NCBI GenBank assembly: GCA_947466585.1
Contig: CANIEU010000004.1
Span: 62,001-126,000 of the forward strand
Source of the DNA: Fibrobacterota bacterium
GTDB lineage: Bacteria; Fibrobacterota; Fibrobacteria; UBA11236
Length of the DNA stretch: 64,000 nucleotides
Reading direction: 5' to 3'
The position numbers and the translations under genes are program-made. The notes under the pieces were generated by a model that saw nothing but the letters and a program-made list of their open reading frames with translations, made no database searches and was not told the DNA's origin. This document shows, in pieces, positions 1 to 10,171 of the stretch; within the stretch, counting starts at the first letter, position 1; each line of letters starts with the position of its first letter.

Positions 1-1161
1 AAATCAGGTAGCGTCTCTACCACCGGCATCAACGGCAAATGGCTAAAGGTACGCATGGTCAGCGAGTTGAGCGTCGGCGGAACCACCGTCGCCGACACCC
101 TAGATTATGACACAAGTGATCTCGATCGTGAATTTCTCGTGATCCACGATTCGACCTTTCTCAAGGTCACCTACAATTTCCTTGAGGGTGCCGTAGATAC
201 TATTGATCTGGAAGCCCATGCGGCCGCCTCCAATTGGGAGTTGGAAGGCGATACGGTTACGATCACGAGCACGGGGAACTTACTCAAGGTGGTAACCTCC
301 TCCGCAGGGGGCCTTTCGACCCGCGATGAGTATGTGCTGCACACCGCGGGTTTCCCTCCGGCAAGCTGGGGACCTGACACCACGGGCACGGATACTACGG
401 CAAGTGGTTCGGTCACGTCTTGGATCCTGAACAGAGATATTTATAGCGTCACCGATTCTGCGGGCACACGTCGGGACACGAACGATTACGCCGGGCGCCA
501 GGAAGAGGATCTGTTCTATCTCCGTATTTACGCCGATAGTCTCGTTGCGGTGAATCTTCCTGATACCGCTTTGCTGAGTGATACCCGGATCGATGCGGCA
601 CATTGGCTGACCCGTGGCGATGACACCCTGACCCTTTCGGTAACGGGCACTAAGCTGACGGTTTTGAGTACGTATTACGATGCGGAAAATAATGTGAGGA
701 CTACTACGCGCAACGAGTATACCCGAATCTCCGTGTTTCCCCCGGCAAATTGGAACGCCACTCCTCCGACAAACGCGACCCCCGTCACGGTGGATGTCGA
801 TGAGATCACGGATACGTTGGGCGAGAACGTGACCAACTGGTATTCCTTTACGGCGGGGGCGGGCAAAACTTATTACCTCCGCACGACCTCCACTTCGGAC
901 GGGGTCGATACTTACATCCGTCTTTATTCGTCGACGGGCGAACGACTTGCATGGAATGACGACGATGAGGATTACCTCGCAGTAGGGTACAATGCGGGGC
1001 TCCAGTGGACCGCGCCGGCATCGGGTACCTACTGCTTCTCGGTCCGCGGGTTCGACGATATCGAAGTCGGATCCTATAAGGTCATGGTCGGTAAAATCAA
1101 CGTGATCCCCAAGCGCGCCGCGTTGCCGGCGGTCCCCAAGGTCAAGGTGCCGAAGCGCTGA
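1..1161 (+). CDS. Secreted protein with C-terminal PPC domain, 5' end outside the window
   Basis: The frame is open from base 1, so the gene is cut by the left edge; 386 residues are visible. Residues about 260-350 look like a bacterial pre-peptidase C-terminal (PPC) domain, with the NWYSF, YYLRT and DTYIRLYS strands followed by acidic NDDDEDY and YCFSVRG. Before it lie two related beta-rich units, each closing on FPPASW (118-123) or FPPANW (246-251), about 128 residues apart. PPC domains are common on secreted enzymes, and the protein is probably exported or on the cell surface. The catalytic part, if any, is upstream. An internal ATG at 55 has no convincing ribosome site and is probably not the start. 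The enzyme class cannot be told. Confidence 0.75.
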   Translation, partial: KSGSVSTTGINGKWLKVRMVSELSVGGTTVADTLDYDTSDLDREFLVIHDSTFLKVTYNFLEGAVDTIDLEAHAAASNWELEGDTVTITSTGNLLKVVTSSAGGLSTRDEYVLHTAGFPPASWGPDTTGTDTTASGSVTSWILNRDIYSVTDSAGTRRDTNDYAGRQEEDLFYLRIYADSLVAVNLPDTALLSDTRIDAAHWLTRGDDTLTLSVTGTKLTVLSTYYDAENNVRTTTRNEYTRISVFPPANWNATPPTNATPVTVDVDEITDTLGENVTNWYSFTAGAGKTYYLRTTSTSDGVDTYIRLYSSTGERLAWNDDDEDYLAVGYNAGLQWTAPASGTYCFSVRGFDDIEVGSYKVMVGKINVIPKRAALPAVPKVKVPKR

Positions 1162-1221
1162 TCTTCGTAACGGTTTGAAAGTGCGGTTTCATCGGATCGA
1201 ACCGATGAGTAACTTGGCCAT

Positions 1222-2145
1222 ATGCTGCGCGGGGCCATTTTCATCGGAGCGAGACTTCTCGCCCCCTTTCTTGCTCAGCCCGTGTGCGCCGATCTGTTTC
1301 CGCAACCGGTGACGCTCGGCGGTTCTCTGATCTACGCTCAGCCCGTGATCGCGCTGGAAACGAATTCGGAGGGGGGTAGGGTCGAGTTCGCTGCGCGGAC
1401 CCACGCGCGTCCGGGACTCGAGGCTACCTACGGCCGTTTCAACCTTTCGGTGTCGGCGATCTCCGCCGGATCGGATGGTAATTGGTTGACGCCCAAGATA
1501 CCCGCACCTGATTGGAATGATGTGCGCACCCGTTATCATGGAGACTTGTGGGGCGCCGAGGCCTTTCATCAGAACGTCCGAGGGTTCGATCGCCAATCCG
1601 AAGCGAGTCATCACACCGCACCCGAGTCGCGTTCCGCCATGTCGTTGCAGTCCAGCGGCGCGACGGTTTACCGTTCCATCGATCCCGACTCGCGCGTCTA
1701 TCGACTTTCGGAAGGGCTCGATCAAACGGGTGCCAACTTCGACGTATTCTGGACGCTCGGTATGTCGCACCTCAAGTTGCGCGATGACACACCGCTTCTG
1801 GAAGGATTGTACGCGCCCGACTCGAAATTCGAAAACGTGTATGCGGTGGACGTGACGAGCCTCGCGCTCGGAGCGGGTTACGCGATTTCAAGCAACATGG
1901 ACGGCCTCTATTTCGATCAGGCTTTGTTCGGCGGCTATGGTCCGCAAATTCGGACCTGGGGTGGGCATTCCGAGGCCGCGTGGAAACTGGTTCGGGTGAA
2001 TCTGCGGGCCCGCTTGGGTGTGCGCAACCGCTGGTTCGACGCGGGGGTGGGGTTCGAGAACGAGGCGCACGCGGCCCTGGCTGGTTCGGAGAGGCTGGTT
2101 TTGAATGCCCTGTCCGCGCAAGTGAAGGTGGATGTTTTTTTGTGA
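1222..2145 (+). CDS. Hypothetical exported envelope protein (DUF4421-like)
   Basis: This 307-residue protein has an N-terminal hydrophobic stretch (GAIFIGARLLAPFLAQPVCA) that looks like a signal peptide. The rest alternates short polar and aromatic strands, such as LEATYGRFNLSVSA and VNLRARLGVRNRWFDAGVGF, as expected for an outer-membrane beta barrel. The order of strands loosely resembles the DUF4421 family of FCB-group proteins, but I cannot confirm that. It ends just before cmk on the same strand, with 49 bases between them. No catalytic motif is visible. Function unknown. Confidence 0.55.
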   Translation: MLRGAIFIGARLLAPFLAQPVCADLFPQPVTLGGSLIYAQPVIALETNSEGGRVEFAARTHARPGLEATYGRFNLSVSAISAGSDGNWLTPKIPAPDWNDVRTRYHGDLWGAEAFHQNVRGFDRQSEASHHTAPESRSAMSLQSSGATVYRSIDPDSRVYRLSEGLDQTGANFDVFWTLGMSHLKLRDDTPLLEGLYAPDSKFENVYAVDVTSLALGAGYAISSNMDGLYFDQALFGGYGPQIRTWGGHSEAAWKLVRVNLRARLGVRNRWFDAGVGFENEAHAALAGSERLVLNALSAQVKVDVFL

Positions 2146-2194
2146 CGCTCCGAATACCAAGGATTACGCCACATCATTCCTATTTTGCCGAGCC

Positions 2195-2857
2195 ATGCTC
2201 CCCATCATCGCCATAGACGGCATCAGCGGCGCCGGTAAGTCCTCCACCGCCAAACGTGTCGCCGCCGAACTCGGCTTCTGTCACATCGATACCGGTGCCA
2301 TGTACCGCACGCTCACCTGGGCCGCCCTGCAAAAAGGGCTTCGGCCCGACCAGACCGCGGAGCTTGGAAAGCTCGCGCAGTCCCTCCGGTTCGAGTTCAA
2401 CGAAGAGAACCGAATCCGCGTGAATGGGGAAGAGCTCGATCCGCATATCCGTTCTCCCGAGGTTAGCGCCCAGGTTTCGACCTACTGTCAGCCCATCGAG
2501 GTGCGGCAGGCCATTGTGGAGCAGCAACGCAAGCTCGGTCACAGCCGCCCGACCTTGCTGGAAGGCCGCGATATCGGCACCGTGGTGTTCCCGGACGCCC
2601 GCTGGAAGTTTTATATGACCGCAAACCCCGAAACCAGGGCAAAACGGCGGGTTTTGGAGTTGAAAGCTGCCGGAATCGAAGCTTCGGAAGACGAAATCCT
2701 TCAAAATCTGCTGGAGCGTGACGAAAAAGACACGAATCGGGCCAACAGTCCGCTCCGCAAGGCCGATGGGGCGGTCGAAATCGACACCAGCGGGTTAACA
2801 ATGGACGAGCAAGTTTCTATGATTTCCCGCCTTGTTCGCCGGGATTTGGCTGTGTAG
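2195..2857 (+). CDS. cmk: Cytidylate kinase
   Basis: A 220-residue enzyme that phosphorylates CMP and dCMP with ATP in the cytoplasm. The P-loop GISGAGKSS is at residues 8-16, followed by the typical HIDTGAMYR substrate motif, LEGRDIGTVVFPDA, and the RDEKDTNRANSPL lid region. An in-frame start 21 codons earlier lies inside the preceding gene; the ATG at 2195 gives the usual family start and length. rpsA follows 107 bases later on the same strand, the classical cmk-rpsA pairing of many Gram-negative bacteria. Confidence 0.95.
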   Translation: MLPIIAIDGISGAGKSSTAKRVAAELGFCHIDTGAMYRTLTWAALQKGLRPDQTAELGKLAQSLRFEFNEENRIRVNGEELDPHIRSPEVSAQVSTYCQPIEVRQAIVEQQRKLGHSRPTLLEGRDIGTVVFPDARWKFYMTANPETRAKRRVLELKAAGIEASEDEILQNLLERDEKDTNRANSPLRKADGAVEIDTSGLTMDEQVSMISRLVRRDLAV

Positions 2858-2964
2858 GGGCGCATCGCATGCGCCCGACTTGATTCCATCCCCGACCTGC
2901 ATCCGCCAAGGACAGCCTCTCCCGAATGTTTGGGAGAATAACCCGTTCGAGGCCGGAGAACCCC

Positions 2965-4692
2965 ATGTCTGAATCCAAACTCCTTTACGGCAGCGCCGAA
3001 GATCTTCTCGACTTCGAGAACGAAGCCGGTCTCACCGAAGAGGCGCGCACCGCCCTCCTCTCCCAGTACGCCGGCACGCTCGGCACGTACAAAGAAGGCA
3101 GCATCGTCAAGGGCCGCGTCATCCGCGTCACCGGCGACGACGTTTTCGTCGACATCCGCTTCAAGTCCGAAGGCGTGATTCCCAAGTCGGAATTCCGCGA
3201 TGAAGCCGAGCTCGTGCCCGGCACCGAGATCGAAGTTTATCTCGACCAGGTCGAGAACAACGAAGGCCAGGTCATCCTGTCCAAGCAGCGCGCCGACTTC
3301 ATGCGCGTGTGGGAACGCATCCGCGAAGCCTTCGAGCGTGAAGAACTGGTGCTCGGCACCATCACCCGCCGCATCAAGGGTGGCGTCGTGGTCGATCTCT
3401 TCGGCATCGAAGCCTTCCTCCCCGGCTCGCAGATCGATCTGCGCCAGGTTCCTGATCTCGACTCCCTGCTCGGCCAGAAGATGGACTTCAAGGTCATCAA
3501 GGTCAACAAGCTGCGCCGCAACATCGTGGTCTCGCGCCGCGTTGTGCTGGAGCAGGAGCGCTCCAAGATGCGCGACCAGATCATCGATACGCTCGAGAAG
3601 GCTCAGATCCGCGACGGTGTGGTCAAGAACATCACCGACTTCGGCGCCTTCATCGATCTCGGCGGCGTGGACGGTCTCTTGCACATCACGGACATGTCTT
3701 GGGGCCGCGTAAGCCACCCGAGCGAAGTCGTGAAGCTGGGTGACCGCGTCAAGGTCGTCGTGCTCGACTTCAACGAAAAGAAAGAGCGCATCTCGCTCGG
3801 CATGAAGCAGCTTTCCAAGCATCCTTGGGAAGATGTCGCCGCCAAGTACCCCGAGGGTACGCGCGTCAAGGGCAAGGTCGTGTCGATCACCGACTACGGC
3901 GTGTTCGTTGAAATCGCGCAGGGCGTCGAAGGCCTCGTGCATATCTCCGAAATGTCTTGGACGCAGCATGTCAAGCACCCGTCGCAGCTCGTGACCGTCG
4001 GTCAGGAGATCGAGGCGATCGTGCTGAAGCTCGACCCCGAGAACGAGAAGATCTCGCTCGGTCTCAAGCAGATCCAGCCGGATCCCTGGGCGGCCATCGA
4101 GGACGAACTCCCCGTGGGCTCCAAGGTCAAGGGCGAAATCCGCAACCTCGCCGCTTTCGGCGCGTTCATCGAAATCAAGGAAGGCGTGGACGGACTCATT
4201 CACGTTTCCGACATGTCCTGGACGAAGAAGGTCAATCACCCCAGCGAAATCCTGAAAAAGGGCGACGTGGTGGAGTGCATCGTGCTCGCGATCGACAAAG
4301 AGAAGCGTCGCATCTCGCTGTCGATGAAACACCTCGAGGAAGATCCCTGGGATCTCGTGCCCTCGGAATACCCGGCCGGCAAGGACGTGAAGGCCACCAT
4401 CTCGCGCCTGCTTGATCGCGGTGCGGTTGTGGAACTGACGAACGGCGTGGAGGGTTTCATCCCCATGTCGAAGCTGACCACGGACAACATCAAGCACCCC
4501 TCCGAAGCCTTTAAGGCCGGTGAGGAAGTGCCTGCGGTGGTGACCGAGATCGACGTCAACGCCCGCAAGATGACCCTGAGCGTCGTGGATTACTTCAAGA
4601 ACAAGGAAGACGCCGAATGGCGCAACTACCTCGAAGCCCACAAGCCCCGCGCCACCACCATCGGTGATGTGGTCAAGGTCGAAGGCGAATAA
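2965..4692 (+). CDS. rpsA: 30S ribosomal protein S1
   Basis: A 575-residue protein with six S1 RNA-binding repeats at about residues 43-110, 128-195, 212-282, 297-367, 384-454 and 470-540. The four central repeats carry the clear motif [22 protein letters not shown] or close variants. S1 docks mRNA on the small ribosomal subunit. The ATG at 2965 is preceded by GGAG at 2955-2958 with six bases of spacing and gives the normal N-terminus; an ATG 13 codons upstream is less likely. A strong terminator follows, so cmk-rpsA appears to be a closed unit. The third base is strongly C/G-biased, as expected of a highly expressed gene here. Confidence 0.97.
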   Translation: MSESKLLYGSAEDLLDFENEAGLTEEARTALLSQYAGTLGTYKEGSIVKGRVIRVTGDDVFVDIRFKSEGVIPKSEFRDEAELVPGTEIEVYLDQVENNEGQVILSKQRADFMRVWERIREAFEREELVLGTITRRIKGGVVVDLFGIEAFLPGSQIDLRQVPDLDSLLGQKMDFKVIKVNKLRRNIVVSRRVVLEQERSKMRDQIIDTLEKAQIRDGVVKNITDFGAFIDLGGVDGLLHITDMSWGRVSHPSEVVKLGDRVKVVVLDFNEKKERISLGMKQLSKHPWEDVAAKYPEGTRVKGKVVSITDYGVFVEIAQGVEGLVHISEMSWTQHVKHPSQLVTVGQEIEAIVLKLDPENEKISLGLKQIQPDPWAAIEDELPVGSKVKGEIRNLAAFGAFIEIKEGVDGLIHVSDMSWTKKVNHPSEILKKGDVVECIVLAIDKEKRRISLSMKHLEEDPWDLVPSEYPAGKDVKATISRLLDRGAVVELTNGVEGFIPMSKLTTDNIKHPSEAFKAGEEVPAVVTEIDVNARKMTLSVVDYFKNKEDAEWRNYLEAHKPRATTIGDVVKVEGE

Positions 4693-4714
4693 TCTACCGG
4701 TAACGGATGATTTC

Positions 4715-4746
4715 GAAGGGCTCCGGTAACGGAGCCCTTCTTTTTT
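4715..4746 (+). terminator. Intrinsic terminator of rpsA
   Basis: A perfect 11-bp stem, GAAGGGCTCCG at 4715-4725 with its complement at 4730-4740, closes a GTAA loop and is followed directly by six T residues. It lies 22 bases after the rpsA stop codon. Confidence 0.93.
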
Positions 4747-4804
4747 GTGTTCCGGTTGCAGACCTTTTCGTGGGGTTTTTTGCGGTTCTTTGTAATTTCC
4801 GCGG

Positions 4805-7800
4805 GTGCCTTTCCAACCCCTCTTCCGGTTCGTTTCGACAGCATCCGCTTCCACGCTGGGTGCCGTACTTTGCCTCATCTTCGGTGCACTCGCACCACAT
4901 CCGGTCTCCGCAGCAGAAACGGTGCTTGAAGACTCGCCCGGCCGGCTTGTTCTCGAAGTCGAGGTCTCGGCCTTTGAGGCAGTGGCAAGCAATGGTGGGG
5001 GTTCCGCCTCCCGGTTGATCGCCCCCGGGTTCATTGGCCCCGTCGAAACCGGCGCGCCCGATCTGCCCTGGATGCGCTTTCAGGTGGCCACCGGCGATCG
5101 CATGCCTACCGTGGTGATCGAACCGCTCGAATGGGTCGATGTCTCTCTCCCGGGCGCTCTGGCGGGTGTTCCCCGCTGGATCACCCCCTCGAATGCCGAG
5201 CCGGCGCACGATGCTCAACTTTTTGCGGCCGCACAGGGGATCAATCCGCAGGTCTCCGAGATTTCCCTGAACCGCGGGCTTCGTTTGCGGGCGATCACGT
5301 TTCCCGTCGCCTCGTATTCCGGGGGAGCCTATGCGAGTTTGATGAAGAAGTTCCGCGTACGGATCGACTTCCCTGGCCCTGGCTCCGCACCCAACTCCGG
5401 CGTGCGGTCTTGGCTCGAATTCGCCGGTGTCAAAAATCCGAACGGCGGGCAATATCTCACCGCCCTTCTCAAAACCAGCGCCTTGGCGCGGCGGGCGGCC
5501 ACGCAGGCCATCACAACATTCGATCCTTCTGCTCCGCGTATCAAGATCACCATCGGCGACCGGGAACTCGATGGCCTCGACGAAGACGGTGTTTACGCAT
5601 TGACCTATTCGCAGGTCGCGTCTCTCGCGGGCACGGGATTGATCGGGACGTCGGTCTCGACCCTCCGCATGTATGCGGGTCCGCAGGATACTGCCACGCG
5701 GCGATTGGACACGCTCTTTGCGCCCACACTACGCGAGATCCCTCTCGAGGTGCGCGATGCCAACGCGAACACGACCTTTGATGCCGGGGATACGATTCTG
5801 TTTTATGCCCATGGCACCAGCATTTGGAAGCCTTACCCCGGCGCCACCGGTGCCGTTCGGTGGGAATTCAAAAACGATCCGTGGTCATTCGAGAATCGCT
5901 ACTACCTGCAGTGGGGTGGCGTTGCGGGTGTGCGCATTCCAACCGCACCTATCGTTGCCACCCCCGACACCGTGTCTAAGTCGCCTTACTACCTGCGGGC
6001 GGAGCGCGATCTGCTGACGGGGAGTTGCGATCTCAGTGGTGCATTCGATGCCGAAACCGGTTTCATCTGGAGTTGGTTCCATCGCTTTTCCTGTACCTAC
6101 GGATCCGTTCCCGGGTTTGGGAATACCACTCCGACCCTAACGCGTTCCCAACTCCGGCGTCCGGCCACCGATTCCTTGGCGGGACGCGCCTCGGATTCCG
6201 TGTTTTTTGGTTTCTTCGCTTATGGCGGACCGCAGGCCAACTCCTATGTGCCTTGGTCGCAAGGCGTCTCCCTTCCGTTTGCCACCCAAAACGTACCCGG
6301 TGCCTGGTATGCCAAAACCACCAACTTTTTCGGAAACGCGACCGATCTCGACAGTGTGAAGTGGGGCGCGAACATCCGGTTCGACGGATATTCCATTCGC
6401 TATGACCGTTCCCTGGCTTGGCTAGAGGGCCGACAGATTTTTCCTGCGGTCAATGGCGCACGGGTTGCCTATCGAGTGACGGGAGCACCGGCAACGATGC
6501 GTGTATTACGGATTGATGAAGGAGTGGGGGCTCGGTGGCTTGCCGTTTCCGCACTGGCTGGTAGTGCGGCTGCCTTCTCGGACAGCATCGGACCGTATGC
6601 CAATGTCCGTTATGTGCTCTTTGCCTCCACGCCACTAAACTTGACCACTTCCGCCTTGGCGCTGGAAGCCGCAACGTCGGCGGATGGTGTCATCACAAAC
6701 CTACGTGACGGCTCTATAGAGGGTGTGCAACAAGATCCCGAGTATCTGATTCTGGCACCTGCCGCCTTGTTGCCAGAGGCGGTGCTACTTCGCAATTATC
6801 GCCAAAGCTCCGCGCGATTGAATCCGATGGTGACGGCCGTGGTACGCATCGAAGATGTCTACCGCGATTGGTCGGGTGGACGTCTTTCTCCGGTGGCCAT
6901 CCGGAATCTGATCCGCTGGGCGGCGAAACGGTGGGGGGCGGGAGATGCTCCTGGCCGACTCAAATACGTGGTGTTCTTCGGAGACGGCAATTACGACTAC
7001 CGCAACATTCTGAATGGAACCACCGCCGCGGCCTCGCCCAACCACATTCCGCCCTTTAACTGGTTGGGTGCGGAATCCGATGCGAACCCGATGAGCACGG
7101 ATGATTTTTATGGAGTGATTGATTCCGGTGCGAATTGGGATACTTCACCCCCGACCATGGCCATCGGTCGATTGCCGATGCAAACGCGTACACAGGCGGC
7201 TGCCTACCTCGATAAAATCGCCCGTTACGAAAACCCGGTCTATGCGGGAGAGTGGCGCAGTCGTATTCTGCTCACAGCCGACGACCAGTTTCAGCGCGGA
7301 AATGTGGACAATGCCGGCAGTCATACGGAGCAAGCCGAGGACCTTGGAAACAAAATCCTCGGCCAGGATCCGGGCCTTCGCGCCGAGAAGATTTATCTGT
7401 CCGATTACCTCTCGAATGCCGCCGGGTTGAAGCCCGAAGCGACGCAGGATTTGATCAATCAATACAACCGCGGGGTTTTGTTTTCCACCTACTTCGGGCA
7501 CGGTGCTTACAACCAAATGGCTGATGAAGTACTTCTGAAAACCAATGACGGGTTGTCCCGCATCCGGAACCCTGACCGGAGTTTTTTCATGACCTTGTTC
7601 AGCTGCACGGTCGGTCGCTTCGATAAACTTGCCGATGAGGGAATGAGCGAACAATTCTTGAGGCAGAAGGATTATGGGGCCATCGGAACGCTTTCGGCTT
7701 CGCGCGAGTCCTATGCGGATGTGAACGCCTATCTCGGAAACGCCTTTAGCGCAAGGGTTTTTAGCGCCACGTCCGACACCTCCATCGTCACCGTGGGCCG

Positions 7801-8995
7801 TGCCGTGATGCAAGCCAAGAATGCCATCGGTTTTCAAAATCGATATAATAATCAGAAATATGTTTTGCAGGGAGAGCCGGTTCTGGTGCTCAGCCGGCCG
7901 GGAGTAGGACTGCAACTTCAGGCTGCTCCCGACACCTTGCAGGCGCTGGGTTGCGATTCCATCCGGGGCAAGGTGACACGAGGTAGCGGGCGCGGTGCGG
8001 TAAGCGTGCGCATCGTTTCGGGCGATATTCCCAAAACTTATCCGGGTATCACCGGGTCCAGTTCCGTGGCCCAAAAACGTGGCAAAATCCTTTTCGAGCG
8101 TACGGTGCCTTATGTCGATTCCGTATTCGCGCTCCAGTACTTCATTCCGCGCGATGTGCCCTTCGGTGATTCCACCGCAAAAATCCAGGTTTTCGCGTGG
8201 GACTCGACACAGCTTAGAGAGAGCGCAGTGCTGGTATCCAATATCCGGATTTCCGGAACCGCGACATCCTCGTGCATGATCAATGATCAACGCGGACCAC
8301 GCATCGCGGTGTCGGGTTGTAATTCCCGGGAAGCGGGGGAGACCGATTTTCCCGACAAGGTCAAAATCGGTTTGCCGTATTGCTTGCAGATCAGCGTGAG
8401 CGACACTGGTGGCGGCGTATTGGCGGGCGAAGGTCCGGATCAGGGCACTACCGTACAGGTGGTCGGCTCCATTGCGCCCTTCCAACCGCAGGCGGGCGAA
8501 GATGAACTGGCGTATAAAACCTATCAGGTGACGCTTTCCAAACAAGATATCTCCGAGGGAAGCCATCTTCTGAAAATATCCGCGCTCGACGGATTCGGAA
8601 ACCTGAGCCAGCGCGCTATCACATTGCAGGTTTCACAGGATACCATCTTGACCTTCGTACGCGCGTTCAATGTGCCCAACCCTCTCAAGCGCGGCGAGAC
8701 CACCTTCTGGTTCTCCACGACGCTTCCAGACGATGAAGGGGGTGCCTTGCAGGAACCCTTGACAGACCGCCTCCGGTTCGATTTACGGGTCTTCAATCAG
8801 TCCGGTTATCTCGTCCGTGAATTCCGCAATGCCCGCTCCGGAGAGACGCGCTGGGACGGTCGCGATGCGTGGGGGCAGACTCTCGCGAACGGGGTCTACT
8901 TCTACGATGTCACCGTAACCTGGAATGAAGACAAGGGCGGCCCTGTGGGCGGCCGCAGTGTTTCACGCAAGAATACGCTGGTGATTTCACGATAA
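4805..8995 (+). CDS. C25 (gingipain-type) cysteine peptidase, PorU-like T9SS sortase candidate
   Basis: A 1396-residue exported protein that starts with GTG; an in-frame stop lies 12 bases upstream, so no longer start is possible. Residues about 18-37 form a signal peptide ending VSAAE. The central region is a C25 peptidase: His899 in YFGHG and Cys934 in LFSCTVG are 35 residues apart, close to the spacing of the gingipain catalytic pair. The C-terminal 110 residues contain an FlgD-like Ig fold (FNVPNP, GYLVREF, WDGRDAWGQTLANGVYFYDV). Size and layout match PorU, which removes sorting domains from T9SS cargo at the outer membrane. A plain secreted peptidase is the alternative. The last nine bases overlap the convergent ThiO-like gene. 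Confidence 0.85.
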   Translation: MPFQPLFRFVSTASASTLGAVLCLIFGALAPHPVSAAETVLEDSPGRLVLEVEVSAFEAVASNGGGSASRLIAPGFIGPVETGAPDLPWMRFQVATGDRMPTVVIEPLEWVDVSLPGALAGVPRWITPSNAEPAHDAQLFAAAQGINPQVSEISLNRGLRLRAITFPVASYSGGAYASLMKKFRVRIDFPGPGSAPNSGVRSWLEFAGVKNPNGGQYLTALLKTSALARRAATQAITTFDPSAPRIKITIGDRELDGLDEDGVYALTYSQVASLAGTGLIGTSVSTLRMYAGPQDTATRRLDTLFAPTLREIPLEVRDANANTTFDAGDTILFYAHGTSIWKPYPGATGAVRWEFKNDPWSFENRYYLQWGGVAGVRIPTAPIVATPDTVSKSPYYLRAERDLLTGSCDLSGAFDAETGFIWSWFHRFSCTYGSVPGFGNTTPTLTRSQLRRPATDSLAGRASDSVFFGFFAYGGPQANSYVPWSQGVSLPFATQNVPGAWYAKTTNFFGNATDLDSVKWGANIRFDGYSIRYDRSLAWLEGRQIFPAVNGARVAYRVTGAPATMRVLRIDEGVGARWLAVSALAGSAAAFSDSIGPYANVRYVLFASTPLNLTTSALALEAATSADGVITNLRDGSIEGVQQDPEYLILAPAALLPEAVLLRNYRQSSARLNPMVTAVVRIEDVYRDWSGGRLSPVAIRNLIRWAAKRWGAGDAPGRLKYVVFFGDGNYDYRNILNGTTAAASPNHIPPFNWLGAESDANPMSTDDFYGVIDSGANWDTSPPTMAIGRLPMQTRTQAAAYLDKIARYENPVYAGEWRSRILLTADDQFQRGNVDNAGSHTEQAEDLGNKILGQDPGLRAEKIYLSDYLSNAAGLKPEATQDLINQYNRGVLFSTYFGHGAYNQMADEVLLKTNDGLSRIRNPDRSFFMTLFSCTVGRFDKLADEGMSEQFLRQKDYGAIGTLSASRESYADVNAYLGNAFSARVFSATSDTSIVTVGRAVMQAKNAIGFQNRYNNQKYVLQGEPVLVLSRPGVGLQLQAAPDTLQALGCDSIRGKVTRGSGRGAVSVRIVSGDIPKTYPGITGSSSVAQKRGKILFERTVPYVDSVFALQYFIPRDVPFGDSTAKIQVFAWDSTQLRESAVLVSNIRISGTATSSCMINDQRGPRIAVSGCNSREAGETDFPDKVKIGLPYCLQISVSDTGGGVLAGEGPDQGTTVQVVGSIAPFQPQAGEDELAYKTYQVTLSKQDISEGSHLLKISALDGFGNLSQRAITLQVSQDTILTFVRAFNVPNPLKRGETTFWFSTTLPDDEGGALQEPLTDRLRFDLRVFNQSGYLVREFRNARSGETRWDGRDAWGQTLANGVYFYDVTVTWNEDKGGPVGGRSVSRKNTLVISR

Positions 8996-10171
8996 CGACG
9001 AGTCAACGTCCTGCCCTTGCAAACACCCCGTCCGCCAGGGATCAAACGGGCGTAGGTCCACCGGCGGTTTTTCGTGGTTCAACAGAGCCGAAAGGCAACG
9101 GGCACCCAGCGGCGCCAGGCTGATACCGCTTTTATAGAGGCCGGTGCCGATGGCGATTCCCGCAGCCTTGTCGACCCACCCGAAAAGGGGAAGACGGTCG
9201 GCGCTGCGCGGCCGCAAGCCGCTCCACGATTCCACCCAATCCGGTTTGATTTTTGGAAAGAACTTTTGGAGTTGCATGGTAAGATGTCGGTCACCGATGG
9301 CATCGAACCCTTCGTCCCACACGCGGGGCTCGGTTGTCGCTCCGGCAATGAGCGTATCCCCGCGCGGGATCAGGTAAAACCGTTCGCCTCCATGCAGCAT
9401 GGTCTTGGTTCCATGGAAATTGGGCAGCTGCGCCAATTGGCCCTTTACGGGGAAGAGCGGCATGGAGAGGCCGAGAAGCGCAAGGGGTTCGTTGCACCAC
9501 GCTCCTGCAGCGATCAATACTTGGCTAGTGCGAAGAGAGAAACCCGGTCCCGACAAATGATGCAGGGTTCCTTCGGCGCGGTTTTCCTGCGTCCACCCGG
9601 TGAGTTGCGTCTCCGCAAACAATCCGGCGCCCAAATTCCGCAGTGCCGCTTGCAACGCTTCGAGCAGCGCGCGGTTGTTGACGTAGGCCTCTCCCGGAAA
9701 GTGATACAAGTGCACCGGACCGGGGGCGCCGTGCGGTTTCAGAAATTCGGGCCAATCCGCGAGACGCGTGAACCGTGAAGCGCGCTCCCGGCGGAGCTGA
9801 TCCTCGCGTTCGTGGAGAATCCGTTTGGTCTCTGCGTCGTCTCCCACGAAGATTTGGTAATCGCCGGCCTGTTCATACGGGACGGTAAGACCCGAAGCTG
9901 CTTCCACGCGCGCGAGCCAGTCAGGATACATCGGCACCGATCGCAAATGAAAACTGCGGAAAGGAGAGCTGCCGATCAGGCCGCCGCGCGTGACCAGAAT
10001 GCCCGCCGCAGCCCACGAAGCCTTTTGCCCAAAGGCATTCGGATCGATCACCGCCACACGCTTGCCCCGCGAGGCTTCCTCGAAAGCCAGGGATAGACCC
10101 ATCACCCCCGCACCTAGAACGGCGAGGTCATAAGGAGATGCAGTTGGGTCCGGCCTCGGAGAAGGATTCAT
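8987..10171 (-). CDS. FAD-dependent amine oxidase, ThiO-like (glycine oxidase family)
   Basis: A 394-residue enzyme of the D-amino-acid oxidase fold. The FAD-binding VLGAGVMGLSLAFE motif lies near the N-terminus and is followed by the acidic VAVID strand end. KASWAAAGI and the C-terminal WSGLRPRSADRLPLFGW match glycine oxidase ThiO, which makes the imine used for the thiamine thiazole. The ATG at 10171 overlaps the stop of the upstream dipeptidase as ATGA. No other thi gene is near, so a general amine or D-amino-acid oxidase working after the two peptidases is equally possible. Confidence 0.8.
   Translation of the reverse strand: MNPSPRPDPTASPYDLAVLGAGVMGLSLAFEEASRGKRVAVIDPNAFGQKASWAAAGILVTRGGLIGSSPFRSFHLRSVPMYPDWLARVEAASGLTVPYEQAGDYQIFVGDDAETKRILHEREDQLRRERASRFTRLADWPEFLKPHGAPGPVHLYHFPGEAYVNNRALLEALQAALRNLGAGLFAETQLTGWTQENRAEGTLHHLSGPGFSLRTSQVLIAAGAWCNEPLALLGLSMPLFPVKGQLAQLPNFHGTKTMLHGGERFYLIPRGDTLIAGATTEPRVWDEGFDAIGDRHLTMQLQKFFPKIKPDWVESWSGLRPRSADRLPLFGWVDKAAGIAIGTGLYKSGISLAPLGARCLSALLNHEKPPVDLRPFDPWRTGCLQGQDVDSSLS

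Noticed and set aside
2701-5034. A 777-codon open frame on the minus strand across rpsA
   Set aside because: It is antisense to the highly conserved S1 gene. Its protein is rich in His, Asp, Leu and Gly, as expected from reading C/G-ending codons backwards, and shows no domain.
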